From: Mycobacterium ahvazicum
GTDB lineage: Bacteria; Actinomycetota; Actinomycetes; Mycobacteriales; Mycobacteriaceae
NCBI RefSeq assembly: GCF_900176255.2
Contig: NZ_FXEG02000003.1
Span: 744,001-808,000 of the forward strand
Length of the DNA stretch: 64,000 nucleotides
Reading direction: 5' to 3'
Of this stretch, positions 62,774 through 64,000 are shown piece after piece (within the stretch, counting starts at the first letter, position 1; each line of letters opens with the position of its first letter). The notes beneath the pieces were generated by a model. That model made no database searches. It was not told the DNA's origin and saw nothing but the letters and a program-made list of their open reading frames with translations. The position numbers and the translations under genes were made by a program.

Positions 62774-64000
62774 ATGCCGATGCCGATGTTGGTAGAAGCG
62801 CGTACCCCGGTTGTCGTCGGCGTGGGCGAAGTTACCCATCGCGGGAACGACTTCGTGGACCCGATCGACTTGGCGGTAGAAGCCGCACGCCGCGCGGTCA
62901 AAGACGCAGGTCGCCCGGTCGAGCGGCGCATCGACACCGTCGCGACTCCCGGCATCCTGGTCATACCGCGCGACAATCCCGCCAGCAGGATCGCCGAAGC
63001 GATGCACATCAGTCCCGCCCGCCGCATCAGCTGTCCCGTCGGCGGAAACACCCCGCAGTATCTCGTCGAAGTGTTGGGTGGCGAAATACGCGAAGGCCGT
63101 GCAGATGTCGTCCTGGTCGTCGGGGCGGAGAGCGGGCATTCCGCACGCAAGCTTCAGGGCAGGGCACTTCTCGACTCGCCGCCCCCACCCCGCTCCGGCG
63201 ACGAATCCCTGGGCGACGCCCGCCCCGGGCTGAGTCAAGCCGAATTGTCGGTGGGTCTGAGTTGGCCGCACGAGGTGTATCCCATCTTCGAGTCCGCAAT
63301 CGCCGCGCGCCACGGCCGCGACTTCGATGCTCAACGGGAGTGGCTGGGCACGCTGATGGCACCGTTCACAGCCGAGGCGGCACGCCATCCGGAACAGGCC
63401 TGGTTCCCACGCGCACGAAGTGCCACCGAACTCAGCGAAGTCACCGCGGAAAACCGCATGGTCTGCTTGCCCTATCCCAAGCTGCTCAACAGCATCATGT
63501 CCGTCGACATGGCTGCCGCCTTCATTCTCATGGCGGCCGAGGTGGCGGACGAATTGGGCGTCGCGCGCGATCGTTGGGTCTTTCCCTGGTCAGCAGCGAC
63601 TTGCAACGACGTGTACTTCCCCGTGGAACGGCCGGACCTCAGCCGCTCATCGGGTATCGAGGTAGCAGCACGGAAGGCTCTCAATGCGGGCCGGTTGACC
63701 ATCGACGACATCCGGTGGTTCGACCTCTACTCCTGCTTCCCGTCGGCAATTGAGATGGCTGCCGAGGCTCTCGACTTGGACCCCCTCGACGACAGAGGCC
63801 TCACAGTAACCGGAGGCCTGCCGTATCACGGCGGTCCCGGAAACAATTACGTCAGCCACTCGATCGTTGAGATGGTCCGACGGTGTAGACGCGACCCAAC
63901 CGATGTCGGACTCGTCACCGGCCTCGGGTGGTATTCGACGAAGCATTCGGTCGGTCTGTGGTCGGCCACCCCGCCACCAACCGGGTGGCGACTGCTCGAC
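62774..64000 (+). CDS. Thiolase-family (acetyl-CoA acetyltransferase-like) protein, partial
   Basis: The frame is open from ATG 62774 to the window end (409 codons), so the 3' part is missing. It resembles the Rv1867-type thiolase family: VVVGVGEVTHRG, VLVVGAESGHSARK, NRMVCLPYPKLLNSIMSVD and FDLYSCFPSAIEMAAEALDL, then LPYHGGPGNNYVSHSI. The classical N-terminal catalytic cysteine is not obvious, so it may act on CoA ligands without normal thiolase chemistry. Two more ATGs (62780, 62786) are alternative starts. Confidence 0.82.
   Translation, partial: MPMPMLVEARTPVVVGVGEVTHRGNDFVDPIDLAVEAARRAVKDAGRPVERRIDTVATPGILVIPRDNPASRIAEAMHISPARRISCPVGGNTPQYLVEVLGGEIREGRADVVLVVGAESGHSARKLQGRALLDSPPPPRSGDESLGDARPGLSQAELSVGLSWPHEVYPIFESAIAARHGRDFDAQREWLGTLMAPFTAEAARHPEQAWFPRARSATELSEVTAENRMVCLPYPKLLNSIMSVDMAAAFILMAAEVADELGVARDRWVFPWSAATCNDVYFPVERPDLSRSSGIEVAARKALNAGRLTIDDIRWFDLYSCFPSAIEMAAEALDLDPLDDRGLTVTGGLPYHGGPGNNYVSHSIVEMVRRCRRDPTDVGLVTGLGWYSTKHSVGLWSATPPPTGWRLLD

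Overview
The window looks like a chromosomal segment of an environmental, fast-growing-type Mycobacterium (Mycolicibacterium-like). It is GC-rich, uses many GTG starts, and encodes mycobacterial families throughout (several FadE/FadD proteins, Baeyer-Villiger monooxygenases, CYP136- and CYP153-type P450s, AccA/AccD carboxylase, TetR regulators). The left edge keeps the core order pyrD, YbhB/PEBP protein, M20 peptidase, tRNA-Leu, which resembles the Rv2139-Rv2141c neighbourhood of M. tuberculosis from memory. No database search was possible, so family names rest on motifs and recalled sequences.

Region 1 (1-3740): conserved housekeeping genes ending at tRNA-Leu(GAG). Region 2 (about 3740-19740): a mosaic mobile island. 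A pSAM2-like actinomycete integrative and conjugative element (AICE) is inserted at the 3' end of tRNA-Leu. It has a large serine integrase whose last codons lie inside the tRNA gene, a small coupled ORF, a rolling-circle-type Rep, an FtsK/TraB translocase, a SCO3933-like regulator, an XRE/PLD-like regulator, a Nudix (Pif-like) protein and an HD protein. A defence block follows: a CBASS-like operon (patatin effector, CD-NTase, E2-E1 Cap2, and a coupled 80-aa ORF where Cap3 might be expected), then an AbiE-like pair with an 11-bp inverted repeat upstream. The island ends in scar tissue: a tRNA-Lys 3'-half relic, a truncated ORF, a frameshifted IS3-family element and a second IS3-family remnant.

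Region 3 (19748-39001): a long minus-strand catabolic or lipid-modifying cluster reminiscent of an enlarged mymA locus: SDR, diiron ferritin-like protein, three BVMOs, HSL-type hydrolase, CYP136-like P450, transglutaminase-like protein, FadD, two FadE, BtrH_N/DUF4872 protein, SCP2 protein and AdhD-like alcohol dehydrogenase. Two TetR genes and a PF10118 hydrolase lie at its upstream edge. The likely chemistry is hydroxylation, oxidation to ketone, Baeyer-Villiger ester formation, hydrolysis, CoA activation and beta-oxidation of a hydrophobic, possibly cyclic substrate.

Region 4 (39270-55943): an acyl-CoA carboxylase module (AccD, AccA, FadE, FadD, TetR) facing a tightly overlapping minus-strand operon (thiolase-like, DUF35, LLM flavoprotein, four MaoC-type proteins, enoyl-CoA hydratase with a frameshift, TIGR03084 protein, AtuA). 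An IS481-like element sits between them beside a truncated SDR relic. This resembles acyclic terpenoid or branched acyl-CoA breakdown.

Region 5 (55911-64000): a CYP153 alkane hydroxylase system (AraC regulator, ferredoxin, CYP153, ferredoxin reductase) with a TetR gene, an alpha/beta hydrolase, a PaaI thioesterase, another TetR gene and a thiolase-family protein cut by the window end.
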